Shown here: positions 27,674 to 35,453 of the stretch, in pieces
Layout of the letters: each line of letters begins with the position of its first letter
Numbering within the stretch: the first letter of the stretch is position 1
Assembly: GCF_001412215.1 (NCBI RefSeq)
Contig: NZ_LLWP01000003.1
Span: forward strand, 248,001-312,000
Source: Pedobacter sp. Hv1
GTDB taxonomy: Bacteria; Bacteroidota; Bacteroidia; Sphingobacteriales; Sphingobacteriaceae
Direction of reading: 5' to 3'
DNA length: 64,000 bases
Program-made: the position numbers and the translations under genes
Notes under the pieces: generated by a model
Database searches by the model: none
What the model was told of the DNA's origin: nothing
Seen by the model: the letters and a program-made list of their open reading frames with translations, nothing else

Positions 27674-28397
27674 TGTTTTGTTTAATTGGCGTTTTTAAGG
27701 TATCTGTATATTTTTTATACGAATCCTTAATCCATTTGTTCCCATCGTATTCCGTCCAGTTTTTTGCTTTTTCATAATCAGGACGGTAATTGAGCATAAA
27801 ATCTTCTAATTGTTTTCCTTCTAAACCCGTCCTTTTGTTGATGATTGATTTATTGAAAAAGACATCAATATGGCTTTGCTGTATTTCTGTATTGTAATAG
27901 TTGTTAAACCTTCGGGCATTTTTCGGTGTTCTGCCAAATAGCTCATACAAAGCGGTTAAAGGTGTAAACAAGAAGGATAAAAAGGGCGGTTTTCCAGCAT
28001 AAAAAGAGCCTTTATCTTTAAAATCTTTCTTAATGGCATTTAGTGTCTGTTTCTTGGTTTCTCCATATACCACAACTTCATCCAGCATATTTTCTGCCCT
28101 CACTAAATTAACTACCACATCTTTTGTTAATGGAACAACTATGGTTAAATCATTAAATCCTCTTTTGTTAATCAATAAAGTATCGCCAACGGCAACTTTA
28201 ATGTTAAAGAGGCCCATGTCATTGCTCCCCACACTGTACCCATTGCGCTTATTGGTAATTTCGGCCAAGGCAAGTCTAATCTTGGTTCCCTTTTCAAAAA
28301 TCACCCCTGTAAGTGCAAATTCTTGCTGGGCCTTTAGGTTTAAAGTCCATAAACAGCACCATACAAAACAGATCAGCGTAAATTTGATTTTATTCAT
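27666..28397 (-). CDS. carboxypeptidase-like regulatory domain protein, tandem copy 2
   Basis: 243 residues with the same layout as its neighbours: signal peptide, regulatory beta-sandwich (FALTGVIFEKGTKIRLALAEI, VGSNDMGLFNIKVAVGDTLLI), a middle KTPKNARRF-like segment (here RTPKNARRFNNYYNTE), and FMLNYRPDYEKAKNWTEYD...KWIKDSYKKY. It starts 7 bases after the stop of copy 1, so the three are one operon. Confidence 0.8.
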   Translation of the reverse strand: MNKIKFTLICFVWCCLWTLNLKAQQEFALTGVIFEKGTKIRLALAEITNKRNGYSVGSNDMGLFNIKVAVGDTLLINKRGFNDLTIVVPLTKDVVVNLVRAENMLDEVVVYGETKKQTLNAIKKDFKDKGSFYAGKPPFLSFLFTPLTALYELFGRTPKNARRFNNYYNTEIQQSHIDVFFNKSIINKRTGLEGKQLEDFMLNYRPDYEKAKNWTEYDGNKWIKDSYKKYTDTLKTPIKQNNE

Positions 28398-28404
28398 TAT
28401 TTAT

Positions 28405-29127
28405 TTAAAACGGCGATTTTAAAGTTGCCGTATACTTTTTATGAGAATCTTTAATCCATTTGAGCCCATCGTACACCGTCCAGTTTTTGGTCTTTTCATA
28501 ATCAGGGCGATAATTGAGCATAAAATTATCCAACTCTTTACCTTCTAACCCAGTGTTTTGATAAACGATTGTCTTGTTAAAGAATAAGTCTGTGTGGGTT
28601 TCTTTCAATTCAGTTTGGTGATATTTTCTAAACCTTCGGGCGTTTTTGGGTGTTTTTCCAAACAACTCATACAAAAAGGTCAACGGACTTCCTCCAAACG
28701 GCGATAATAAACCTATTGGGGGCTTACCCGCATAAAAAGAACCTTTGTTTTTAAAGTCTTTTTCGATGTCATCTAGTGCTTGTTTTTTACCCTGTCCTTG
28801 CACCACAATCTCTCTTAATAGCTCCGCTCTATTCAAATGAAGGATCAGGTCTCTTGTTGAATTCACAACTACTTGTAGATCGTTAAATCCTCTTTTGGTA
28901 ATTAGCAAAGTATCTCCAACCATTGCTTTGATCTCAAACAACCCCAAGTCGTTGCTCCCAACACCGTACAGATTTCGTTTGTTGTTAATTACTGCAAGTG
29001 CAACTCTAATTTTCGAATCACGTTCAAATATTACTCCTTTTAACTTAAACTCTTGTGCAAGACCCTGTTTGGCATTAAGCATAAATACAAATAGTGTGCT
29101 TAAAAAAACTAAACGAAGCGCATTCAT
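28405..29127 (-). CDS. carboxypeptidase-like regulatory domain protein, tandem copy 1
   Basis: 240 residues, first gene of the tandem set: signal peptide (ending near GLAQ), FKLKGVIFERDSKIRVALAVINNKRN, VGSNDLGLFEIKAMVGDTLLITKRGFNDL, KTPKNARRFRKYHQTE and FMLNYRPDYEKTKNWTVYD...KWIKDSHKKY. Copies 1 and 2 are closer to each other than to copy 3. The more distant relative at 4761-5525 keeps the layout but not the NWT motif. Confidence 0.8.
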   Translation of the reverse strand: MNALRLVFLSTLFVFMLNAKQGLAQEFKLKGVIFERDSKIRVALAVINNKRNLYGVGSNDLGLFEIKAMVGDTLLITKRGFNDLQVVVNSTRDLILHLNRAELLREIVVQGQGKKQALDDIEKDFKNKGSFYAGKPPIGLLSPFGGSPLTFLYELFGKTPKNARRFRKYHQTELKETHTDLFFNKTIVYQNTGLEGKELDNFMLNYRPDYEKTKNWTVYDGLKWIKDSHKKYTATLKSPF

Positions 29128-29199
29128 TAGGGAGTAAGTTTTTTATTTTGTAAACTTAAGGATTGTTTGTTAACCAATTACGTTAAAAAACGTTAATTA

Positions 29200-29937
29200 A
29201 TGAGAAAGGTTTTAGCCATCCTATATTTAATTTATGCAGCATCAATTTTTATCTTATTGATGTTCATTGTCTTGCCTTTTGTACTGTTGGCCTCGGCCCT
29301 ATTGCGCAATGAAACCGGAAAGCGAATGATCTTATTTCTGTTAAGGTGTTGGGCCTGGGCTTTTAGCTTATGTTCTTTCTTCTGGGTAAAAACCATTAAC
29401 AAGCAGGTCATCAATCGACAAACACCCCATATTTATGTAGGCAATCATGGTTCTTATCTCGATGGAGTAGCAGTTTGCATTAGCGTTCCCCAACATTTTA
29501 GCCCATTGGGAAAAATAGAAATGACCAAGGTGCCTATTTTCGGGCTGATCTACAAACGGATAGTGGTGATGATTGATAGAAGTAGTAAAGAAAGTAGGGA
29601 ACAATCTGTTGCCGAACTTAAAAAAGACATTCAAAAAGGGCAATCTATTCTTATTTTTCCGGAGGGCACGATGAATAAAACTGATAAGCCATTAAGTGAG
29701 TTTTACGATGGTGCTTTCAGGATTGCCATTGAAACCCAAACACCCTTACTTCCTTTTGTAATGATTAACAATAGAGAACTATTGCCTAGACTTGAACCAT
29801 TAAATGCACATCCAGGCTTGATCACTACTGTTTTTATTAGTCCAATAGCTGTAAAAGGTCTGCAACTGGAAGATTTACCGCAGCTTAAACAAAAAGTTTT
29901 CGACCAGATGGAAGAAGCCATTTTAAAGTATAGCTGA
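29200..29937 (+). CDS. lysophospholipid acyltransferase family protein (PlsC-like)
   Basis: 245 residues with an N-terminal membrane helix pair (about 5-55). The acyltransferase motifs are NHGSYLDG (HX4D), VMIDRSSKES and FPEGTMNKTD. It probably acylates lysophosphatidic acid at sn-2 at the inner membrane. Divergent from the tandem paralogues and upstream of yicC. Confidence 0.9.
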   Translation: MRKVLAILYLIYAASIFILLMFIVLPFVLLASALLRNETGKRMILFLLRCWAWAFSLCSFFWVKTINKQVINRQTPHIYVGNHGSYLDGVAVCISVPQHFSPLGKIEMTKVPIFGLIYKRIVVMIDRSSKESREQSVAELKKDIQKGQSILIFPEGTMNKTDKPLSEFYDGAFRIAIETQTPLLPFVMINNRELLPRLEPLNAHPGLITTVFISPIAVKGLQLEDLPQLKQKVFDQMEEAILKYS

Positions 29938-30019
29938 GTAGATTATCAATACTTCAGTTGATATCTCATTGAAATTCAAAAGCTTCTGTCTTCGGCCTTA
30001 AAACCTTACACCTTTTTAC

Positions 30020-30027
30020 TATCTTTG
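30020..30027 (+). promoter_or_regulatory. -7 promoter box of the yicC gene
   Basis: TATCTTTG is a perfect TAnnTTTG match and ends 3 bases before the ATG at 30031, so the transcript would be leaderless or nearly so. The -33 element is not clear. Confidence 0.4.
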
Positions 30028-30030
30028 CAC

Positions 30031-30906
30031 ATGATAAAATCAATGACAGGCTTTGGCTTGGCGGCTACGGATCATGAGAACGTTAAGTTTGCAGTAGAGA
30101 TAAAATCCTTAAACTCTAAATTTTTAGAGTTGAATTTAAAATTACCCAGAGCTTATTCTGATAAAGAACTTTTGTTGCGCAACATTTGTAGCAAAGAAAT
30201 AGAACGCGGAAAAGTAAATGTTGCCATCAACATTGAACGCAGTGATGACAACCAAAAAGGAGCTACAATTAATACAGCCCTATTAACTCGTTATTACAAA
30301 CAGTTAGAAGAACTCAATCATACCTTGGGTGCAAACTCTGCTAACCTTTTGCAAACGGCCTTAAATTTTCCGGAGGTAATTACCTATACAGAAGAAGAAG
30401 TAGATGAACGTGACTGGGAAGTTTTACATCAAACTTTTTTAAATGCACTGCACAATTTTAATCAGTTTAGGGCAGATGAAGGCAATGTTTTAAGAACTGA
30501 TTTAGAACTTCGTATCCAGAATATACTTGATTTTTTTGCACAGATAGACCAACTTGCTCCTTTAAGAGTACCGCAGGTTAAAGCTAGGCTTACCCAATTT
30601 TTAGAAGATGCCGTAGGTAAAGTAAATGTAGACCAGAATAGATTTGAACAAGAATTGATCTACTATATTGATAAATTAGACATTACCGAAGAAAAAACCC
30701 GCTTAAAAAGTCATTGCGATTACTTTATGGCTACTTTAAAAAGTAAAGATGCCAATGGTAAAAAATTAGGCTTCATCTCTCAAGAAATTGGCAGGGAAAT
30801 TAACACCATGGGTGCCAAAGCTAACGATGCACAAATACAGCAATTGGTAGTAGGGATGAAAGAAGAATTAGAAAAAATTAAAGAACAGTTATTGAACGTA
30901 CTATAA
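30031..30906 (+). CDS. YicC-family endoribonuclease
   Basis: 291 residues. The frame opens six bases earlier at a TTG, but the family N-terminus MIKSMTGFGLA starts at the ATG here. The body matches YicC_N (SLNSKFLELNLKLPR) and DUF1732 at the C-terminus (EIGREINTMGAKANDAQIQQ). YicC proteins are reported endoribonucleases. It lies upstream of gmk, a conserved pairing. Confidence 0.92.
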   Translation: MIKSMTGFGLAATDHENVKFAVEIKSLNSKFLELNLKLPRAYSDKELLLRNICSKEIERGKVNVAINIERSDDNQKGATINTALLTRYYKQLEELNHTLGANSANLLQTALNFPEVITYTEEEVDERDWEVLHQTFLNALHNFNQFRADEGNVLRTDLELRIQNILDFFAQIDQLAPLRVPQVKARLTQFLEDAVGKVNVDQNRFEQELIYYIDKLDITEEKTRLKSHCDYFMATLKSKDANGKKLGFISQEIGREINTMGAKANDAQIQQLVVGMKEELEKIKEQLLNVL

Positions 30907-30970
30907 GCCAAAACAAAGGCTTAAAGTTCATCACTTTAGGCATTTTGCTTTAAGCTTTAAGCTCAAAAGA

Positions 30971-31546
30971 ATGAAACAAGGCAAACTCATTATATTTTCT
31001 GCGCCATCTGGAGCAGGCAAAACCACTATAGTTAGACACTTACTAAAGAAATTTCCACAATTAAGCTTTTCTATTTCGGCTACTACCCGCGAATCGAGAG
31101 GTAGTGAAAAACACGAAAACGATTATTATTTTATCAGTAAAGAAGATTTTTTACATAAAGTTGCCCGTCAAGAATTTGTAGAGTTCGAAGAAGTTTACAG
31201 TGGTACATTTTATGGCACACTCCGCTCAGAAATTGAACGCATCTGGAACGAAGATAAACATGTAATTTTCGACATCGATGTTGAAGGTGGCTTACGTTTA
31301 AAGAGAAAGTATGAGGAAAATGCATTGGCCATTTTTGTGCAACCCCCATCTTTAGCAGTTTTGAAAGAACGTTTAACAGGTAGAGGTACAGACAGCGAAG
31401 AAAAATTGCAAGAACGTTTCGTTAAAGCAGAAAAGGAATTGCTATACGCCGATAAGTTTGATGTCATCCTTAAAAATTTCGACTTGGAAACAGCCTGCAA
31501 AGAAGCAGAGCAATTGGTAGGAGATTTTCTTTCAATTGGCAATTAA
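30971..31546 (+). CDS. gmk: guanylate kinase
   Basis: 191 residues. It phosphorylates GMP to GDP with ATP. P-loop SAPSGAGKTT; GMP-binding TTRESRGSEKHENDYYF, VEFEEVYSGTFYGT; DIDVEGGLRLKRKY. The final codons (SIGN, stop) fall in a CAATTGGCAATTAACAATTG repeat that leads into the left arm of the IVS-like cassette behind it. Confidence 0.97.
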   Translation: MKQGKLIIFSAPSGAGKTTIVRHLLKKFPQLSFSISATTRESRGSEKHENDYYFISKEDFLHKVARQEFVEFEEVYSGTFYGTLRSEIERIWNEDKHVIFDIDVEGGLRLKRKYEENALAIFVQPPSLAVLKERLTGRGTDSEEKLQERFVKAEKELLYADKFDVILKNFDLETACKEAEQLVGDFLSIGN

Positions 31547-31554
31547 CAATTGAA

Positions 31555-32061
31555 AGTTTGCAGTTCTGGGAGGCTATAAAAAAGTAAAGTTTTACCATTT
31601 TTAAGGGATAAAAACCTATATTCATAGATACAAATTCTTTATTATGGGCGATTTCTATGATCTTTTGGCTTATAAAAAATCCTTTGAATTGGCTATGTCA
31701 ATATTTGAGATCAGTAAATCTTTTCCAAAAGAAGAGTTGTATTCTTTAACAGACCAAATTAGACGTTCTTCAAGATCAACAAATATTTGCCTAGTTGAAG
31801 CCTACAGAAAGCGTAAATACAAAGCTCATTTTATAAGCAAGTTATCAGATAGTGATATGGAGAATAGCGAGACCAAAGGATGGCTAAAATTTGCACTAGC
31901 GTGCAATTATATTGCACTTGAGGAATATGACAAACTCGTTATTCAAAGTGAAGAAGTTGGTAAGCTTCTAAACCACATGATGAACAATCCAGAAAAATAC
32001 GGTTCAGTATAACTAATAATTATAAACTGATATGTCTATAATACACCCAGAACTGAAAACT
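31555..32061. repeat. IVS-like cassette A: inverted-repeat arms around a four-helix-bundle gene
   Basis: Left arm 31555-31570 (AGTTTGCAGTTCTGGG) is complementary at 15 of 16 positions to the right arm 32046-32061. Between them lies one four-helix-bundle gene. The right arm is part of a short-period repeat (ACTGAAA words) that is translated as the first residues of nadD. In RNA the arms would form a stem closing a loop of about 475 bases. Confidence 0.6.
31644..32012 (+). CDS. four-helix-bundle protein, 23S rRNA IVS family (cassette A)
   Basis: 122 residues, all helical. It shows the family pattern: start FYDLLAYKKSFELAM, then SFPKEELYSLTDQIRRSSRSTN, then a long charged helix. The second conserved box is CLVEAYRKRKYK instead of the usual NIAEGxG, so it belongs to a different subgroup from the two copies in the arginine operon. 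Family members form pentameric barrels that are thought to bind nucleic acid; the cellular role is unknown. It sits between gmk and nadD, which are otherwise neighbours. Confidence 0.88.
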   Translation: MGDFYDLLAYKKSFELAMSIFEISKSFPKEELYSLTDQIRRSSRSTNICLVEAYRKRKYKAHFISKLSDSDMENSETKGWLKFALACNYIALEEYDKLVIQSEEVGKLLNHMMNNPEKYGSV

Positions 32062-32646
32062 GAAAACAGCAAACTGAAAACTGGCCTTTTTTTCGGGTCA
32101 TTTAATCCAATTCATATTGGACACTTAATTATTGCCAATTATATGGCAACTTTTAGTGGTTTAAAGGAAGTTTGGTTAGTGGTTTCGCCCCATAACCCAC
32201 TCAAACAAAGAAGCGGATTGGCCAACATGTACGATCGGTTAGAAATGGCCAAGCTAGCTACAGAGAATGCCCCTCAAATTAAGGTAAGTGATATTGAATT
32301 TAAGTTACCTCAACCTTCTTATACCATCGATACGCTTACCCACTTGCACGAACGCTACCCTGAAAAAGAATTTGTTTTGATTATGGGGGCAGACAATTTG
32401 GTTTCGCTAAAAAAATGGAAAAATTTTGAGCTGCTGCTTAAAGATTACCACATTTATGTTTATCCAAGACCAGGGGCTGAGGTAAGTGAATGGGAAAACC
32501 ATCCATCGATAACTTTTACAGATACGCCAGAAATGGAAATCTCATCTACATTTATCCGCAAGGCCTTAAAAGACCATAAAAATATACAGTTTTTTGTGCC
32601 AGATAATGTGCTGGCCTTTATCGATCAAAAGAATATGTATCGTTAA
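32032..32646 (+). CDS. nadD: nicotinate-nucleotide adenylyltransferase
   Basis: 204 residues. It makes deamido-NAD from nicotinate mononucleotide and ATP. The nucleotidyltransferase motif GLFFGSFNPIHIGHL normally lies at the extreme N-terminus; here about 17 residues (MSIIHPELKTENSKLKT) precede it. These are encoded by the right arm of cassette A and its ACTGAAA repeats. No later ATG, GTG or TTG is available before the motif, so the extension is probably real. The C-terminal ISSTFIRKAL motif is present. Confidence 0.95.
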   Translation: MSIIHPELKTENSKLKTGLFFGSFNPIHIGHLIIANYMATFSGLKEVWLVVSPHNPLKQRSGLANMYDRLEMAKLATENAPQIKVSDIEFKLPQPSYTIDTLTHLHERYPEKEFVLIMGADNLVSLKKWKNFELLLKDYHIYVYPRPGAEVSEWENHPSITFTDTPEMEISSTFIRKALKDHKNIQFFVPDNVLAFIDQKNMYR

Positions 32647-32656
32647 TGTAGATTGT

Positions 32657-32681
32657 TAGTCGAGATTTGAAATCTCGACTA
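32657..32681. repeat. palindrome with 12-bp arms, REP-like
   Basis: TAGTCGAGATTT (32657-32668) is perfectly complementary to 32670-32681 with a single-base centre. It lies between the convergent nadD and methyltransferase genes and may also act as a terminator. Confidence 0.75.
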
Positions 32682-32694
32682 TTTATAGCTTAGA

Positions 32695-32713
32695 TCGGGA
32701 TTACAAATCCCGA
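32695..32713. repeat. palindrome with 8-bp arms, REP-like
   Basis: TCGGGATT (32695-32702) pairs with AATCCCGA (32706-32713) across a 3-base loop, 13 bases after the preceding palindrome. The two share the pattern TCGrGATT, so they look like a pair of related REP units. Confidence 0.7.
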
Positions 32714-32727
32714 CCAGCATCCAACAA

Positions 32728-33438
32728 TTATCCCTTAAACAATAAAAATACCGTTGGTTTTTTATGGAGATCGATTTTTTCGCCCCTCCAGGCTCCTACT
32801 GCCATTGTTTTGATAAATTCGTCTTCACCATTGATATTACTGGCAATACAAAGCTGCGTACTTCCATGACAATTTTTAAGTACATCTTCTAGTAAATGGT
32901 TATTTCTAAAAGGTGTTTCCATAAACAATTGAGTTTGTTTGTTCTTTTCAGACAGCACTTCTAACTCTTTGATTTTTTTTGCCCGATCTGTTTTGTCTAT
33001 CGGCAAGTAGCCATGAAAAGCAAAGCTCTGCCCGCTAAACCCTGATGACATGATGGCTTGTATCATTGAATTTGGGCCTACTAATGGCACTACCTTAATC
33101 CCACGTTTGTGTGCTTCGGCAACAATTTCGGCCCCTGGATCTGCTACGCCCGGACAACCTGCCTCACTCATTAAACCAACGTCAATCCCCGACATCAATT
33201 GCGTAAAATAAGGCACTAAGCTATTGCCACGTTTATGTTTGCCATAATCATGAATCAACAGCTCACTTTGTGGTGTTTTTATTCCTGCTTCTTTTAAAAA
33301 TTTACGTGCTGTTTTTTCATTTTCTACGATATAGGTTTTGAGCGCATTGATCGTGTCAATTAAAAAAGGGGTAAAAGATTTCTGTGTGGCATTTTCTGCC
33401 AATGGAACGGGGATTAGAAACAAGGTGCCTCTTTGCAT
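32728..33438 (-). CDS. SAM-dependent methyltransferase, RsmI-like (tetrapyrrole methylase fold)
   Basis: 236 residues: LFLIPVPLAENA at the N-terminus, the glycine motif MSEAGCPGVADPGAEIV, and VPLVGPNSMIQAIMSSGFSGQSFAFHGYLPID with FMETPFRNN. This is the RsmI/YraL branch, which 2'-O-methylates C1402 of 16S rRNA. It is shorter than typical RsmI, like the Bacteroidota version, so the exact target is inferred. Confidence 0.88.
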   Translation of the reverse strand: MQRGTLFLIPVPLAENATQKSFTPFLIDTINALKTYIVENEKTARKFLKEAGIKTPQSELLIHDYGKHKRGNSLVPYFTQLMSGIDVGLMSEAGCPGVADPGAEIVAEAHKRGIKVVPLVGPNSMIQAIMSSGFSGQSFAFHGYLPIDKTDRAKKIKELEVLSEKNKQTQLFMETPFRNNHLLEDVLKNCHGSTQLCIASNINGEDEFIKTMAVGAWRGEKIDLHKKPTVFLLFKG

Positions 33439-33569
33439 AGCTAAATTTATTTCTACAAAAGTACGGTTTTAAGGCAATAACCTACCTTGATTTGGCCTCT
33501 GTAGCAAATTTAGTTCCGCCTGACTTATTTTTTACACAGCCATAGCACTAATTAAAGTACTGTAATTAA

Positions 33570-33581
33570 ACACTTAAGTGT
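33570..33581. promoter_or_regulatory. 12-bp palindrome in the upstream region, operator candidate
   Basis: ACACTTAAGTGT is a perfect palindrome between divergent genes, about 130 bases before the next ATG. A second dyad, AAGGATT/AATCCTT, lies nearby (about 33626-33643) flanked by TTTGTTAA words. Either could be a regulator site; nothing identifies the regulator. Confidence 0.3.
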
Positions 33582-33709
33582 AAAAAAACACGTTAAAATA
33601 GGGTTACAGCAGCGTTTGTTAAGGATTGATTAATCCTTTGTTAAAAATGGTGTTCAAATTGATATACACACAGCGTTAGGTTAATTATAAATTTTTAAAC
33701 ACACACAAA

Positions 33710-35215
33710 ATGAAAATCATGATCAAATTGTCGGTAGTATTAGGACTTGTGTTCGTACTTACCGGAACCACTCAAAAAGTCATGGCGCAAAATGAGGACG
33801 TGTCCTTACAATCGTTTTACGATGAATTGTCGCCTTATGGCACATGGATCAAAGATCCACAATATGGATATGTCTGGCGACCAGATGTAGACCAAGACGA
33901 ATTTAGGCCTTATTATTCTAATGGCCGTTGGGCAATGACAGAGTATGGCAATACTTGGGTTTCTAACTACGATTGGGGTTGGGCTCCTTTCCATTATGGT
34001 CGTTGGATCTATAACCGTTATAACGACTGGGTTTGGATTCCTGATACCGTTTGGGGACCTGCATGGGTAAGCTGGAGAAGTGGTGGTGGTTATTATGGCT
34101 GGGCTCCACTAGGACCAAGCATTAGTATCGGTATCAACTTTGGTAGAGGCGGGTATCGCATCCCTGATATGTGCTGGAACTTTATTCCATATAACAACAT
34201 TTATTATAACAGTTATCCTCGTTATTACGGTGGTAGAAATAGGGTTTATATCCAAAACACTGTAATTATCAATAATACTTATGTGCGTAACAACAGAACT
34301 TATTACACTGGCCCTAGAGCTGAGCAAGTAAGACGTGAGACTAACCAGAATGTAACTGTTTACAATATCAATAGAAGTAGCAGACCTGGTGCCTCAAGAA
34401 TTGAGCGTAATAATGTCGACATCTATAACCCTCGTCCAAGTAGAGGTGGTGTAAACAATACCGATGCTGCGCCAAGAAATGCCGTACAAGGCAACATTAC
34501 TCGTGGTACAGTTGGAAGAGACCAAAATGCAAATACAGGTTCTCGTCCATCAAGAGGTGATGGTGATATCTTCCAAGGTGATAGAAACGGGAATACAAGT
34601 GGAAGAGGATCTGGCACTGATAACATGTCTACACGCCCATCAAGAGGTGGTGATATTACGCCAATTGACAGAAACGGAAACATGAATGGAAGAGGTTCAG
34701 GTACTGATAATATGTCTACACGTCCATCAAGAGGTGGCGATATGACACCAATTGATAGAAATGGAAATACAAGTGGAAGAGGTTCAAGCACAGACAACAT
34801 GTCTACACGCCCATCAAGAGGTGGTGCTGATGTAGGTAATATTCAACCAAGTAGAGGTGGCGAAAACCGCGGTACTCCTCCAACAGAGGGTACTAGACCA
34901 GATATCTTTAATAGAAGTCGTGAAGCTAACCAAAATCAGCCACAGAGGGTTGAACGTGGAAGCCAAGAACCTCAACAAAGAGTAGAACGTAGCAGAGAAG
35001 TGCCTCAACAACAACCTCAGCCACAACAACAAAGAGCAGAGCGTCCACAACCAGTGCAACAAGCACCACAACAAAGAATGGAAAGACCTCAGCCACAACC
35101 TCAACGTGTGGAGCGTACAGAATCTGCTCCTCAAAGAAGTTCAGGTAGTAGTTCAGAAAGTCGTGGTAGCCGTGCCGAAAGTGGTGGCGGAAGACCAGGA
35201 AGAGGTGGAAAATAA
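33710..35215 (+). CDS. DUF6600-type envelope protein with long repetitive Arg/Gly/Gln tail
   Basis: 501 residues. Signal peptide ends near KVMAQ. Residues about 30-170 are the YxWxGxW-type domain (SPYGTWIKDPQYGYVWRPDV, GRWAMTEYGNTWVSNYDWGWAPFHYGRW, WGPAWVSWRSGGGYYGWAPLGP) seen in DUF6600 proteins. From about 200 on the protein is disordered: about three 29-30-residue repeats with RPSRGG, then a Gln/Pro/Arg/Glu-rich stretch, ending SRGSRAESGGGRPGRGGK. It is exported; the basic tail suggests binding to a polyanion or the cell wall. Function unknown. Confidence 0.8.
   Translation: MKIMIKLSVVLGLVFVLTGTTQKVMAQNEDVSLQSFYDELSPYGTWIKDPQYGYVWRPDVDQDEFRPYYSNGRWAMTEYGNTWVSNYDWGWAPFHYGRWIYNRYNDWVWIPDTVWGPAWVSWRSGGGYYGWAPLGPSISIGINFGRGGYRIPDMCWNFIPYNNIYYNSYPRYYGGRNRVYIQNTVIINNTYVRNNRTYYTGPRAEQVRRETNQNVTVYNINRSSRPGASRIERNNVDIYNPRPSRGGVNNTDAAPRNAVQGNITRGTVGRDQNANTGSRPSRGDGDIFQGDRNGNTSGRGSGTDNMSTRPSRGGDITPIDRNGNMNGRGSGTDNMSTRPSRGGDMTPIDRNGNTSGRGSSTDNMSTRPSRGGADVGNIQPSRGGENRGTPPTEGTRPDIFNRSREANQNQPQRVERGSQEPQQRVERSREVPQQQPQPQQQRAERPQPVQQAPQQRMERPQPQPQRVERTESAPQRSSGSSSESRGSRAESGGGRPGRGGK
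34541..34827 (+). repeat. in-frame tandem repeats of about 87-90 bp
   Basis: About three direct repeats of 29-30 codons within the tail of the DUF6600-type gene, each with the consensus RPSRGG...DRNGN...GRGS.TDNM, followed by a partial fourth. Low divergence indicates recent expansion and possible length variation between strains. Confidence 0.85.
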
Positions 35216-35232
35216 TTCAAATCAAATAAATC

Positions 35233-35264
35233 AAAAAAGCTGGTTATCATCACCGGCTTTTTTT
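35233..35264 (+). terminator. terminator of the DUF6600-type gene
   Basis: GCTGGT pairs with ACCGGC (one G-T) across a short loop, with A-run before and seven T after. It starts 18 bases after the stop codon. Confidence 0.8.
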
Positions 35265-35268
35265 ATGT

Positions 35269-35300
35269 TCCAATGGTTCGTGTGGGCACGAACCATTGGA
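35269..35300. repeat. palindrome (GGTTCGTG family, copy 2)
   Basis: TCCAATGGTTCGTG (35269-35282) is perfectly complementary to 35287-35300 around a TGGG loop. Core GGTTCGTG/CACGAACC as in copies 1 and 3; outer arms TCCAAT/ATTGGA. It sits just behind a proper terminator, so termination is unlikely to be its only role. Confidence 0.85.
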
Positions 35301-35335
35301 TACATTAATTACTTCATACTCTTTTAAAATATCCT

Positions 35336-35343
35336 TACCTTTG
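35336..35343 (+). promoter_or_regulatory. -7 promoter box of prfC
   Basis: TACCTTTG, perfect TAnnTTTG match, 111 bases before the prfC ATG and 7 before the small leader ORF. No clear -33 TTTG at the standard distance. Confidence 0.5.
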
Positions 35344-35350
35344 TAACGCA

Positions 35351-35395
35351 ATGAAACAAGCTACAGCTCTATTATTTCCTCTTCGCTTTTTATAA
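35351..35395 (+). CDS. possible 14-aa leader peptide of prfC
   Basis: An ATG placed right where the prfC transcript should start opens a 15-codon frame (MKQATALLFPLRFL, stop TAA), ending 58 bases before prfC. ACAGC at about 35361 and GCTGT at about 35401 could pair around it. A leader ORF whose translation termination is sensed would suit a release factor gene, but nothing beyond position supports this. Confidence 0.25.
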   Translation: MKQATALLFPLRFL

Positions 35396-35453
35396 AGCTT
35401 TGCTGTATTCGCTATTTAATTAAGTTTCTGCCCTACATTATCAATAAAAATCC

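Noticed and set aside
34423..34800. 125-codon minus-strand ORF
   Set aside because: Antisense image of the repeats in the DUF6600-type gene.
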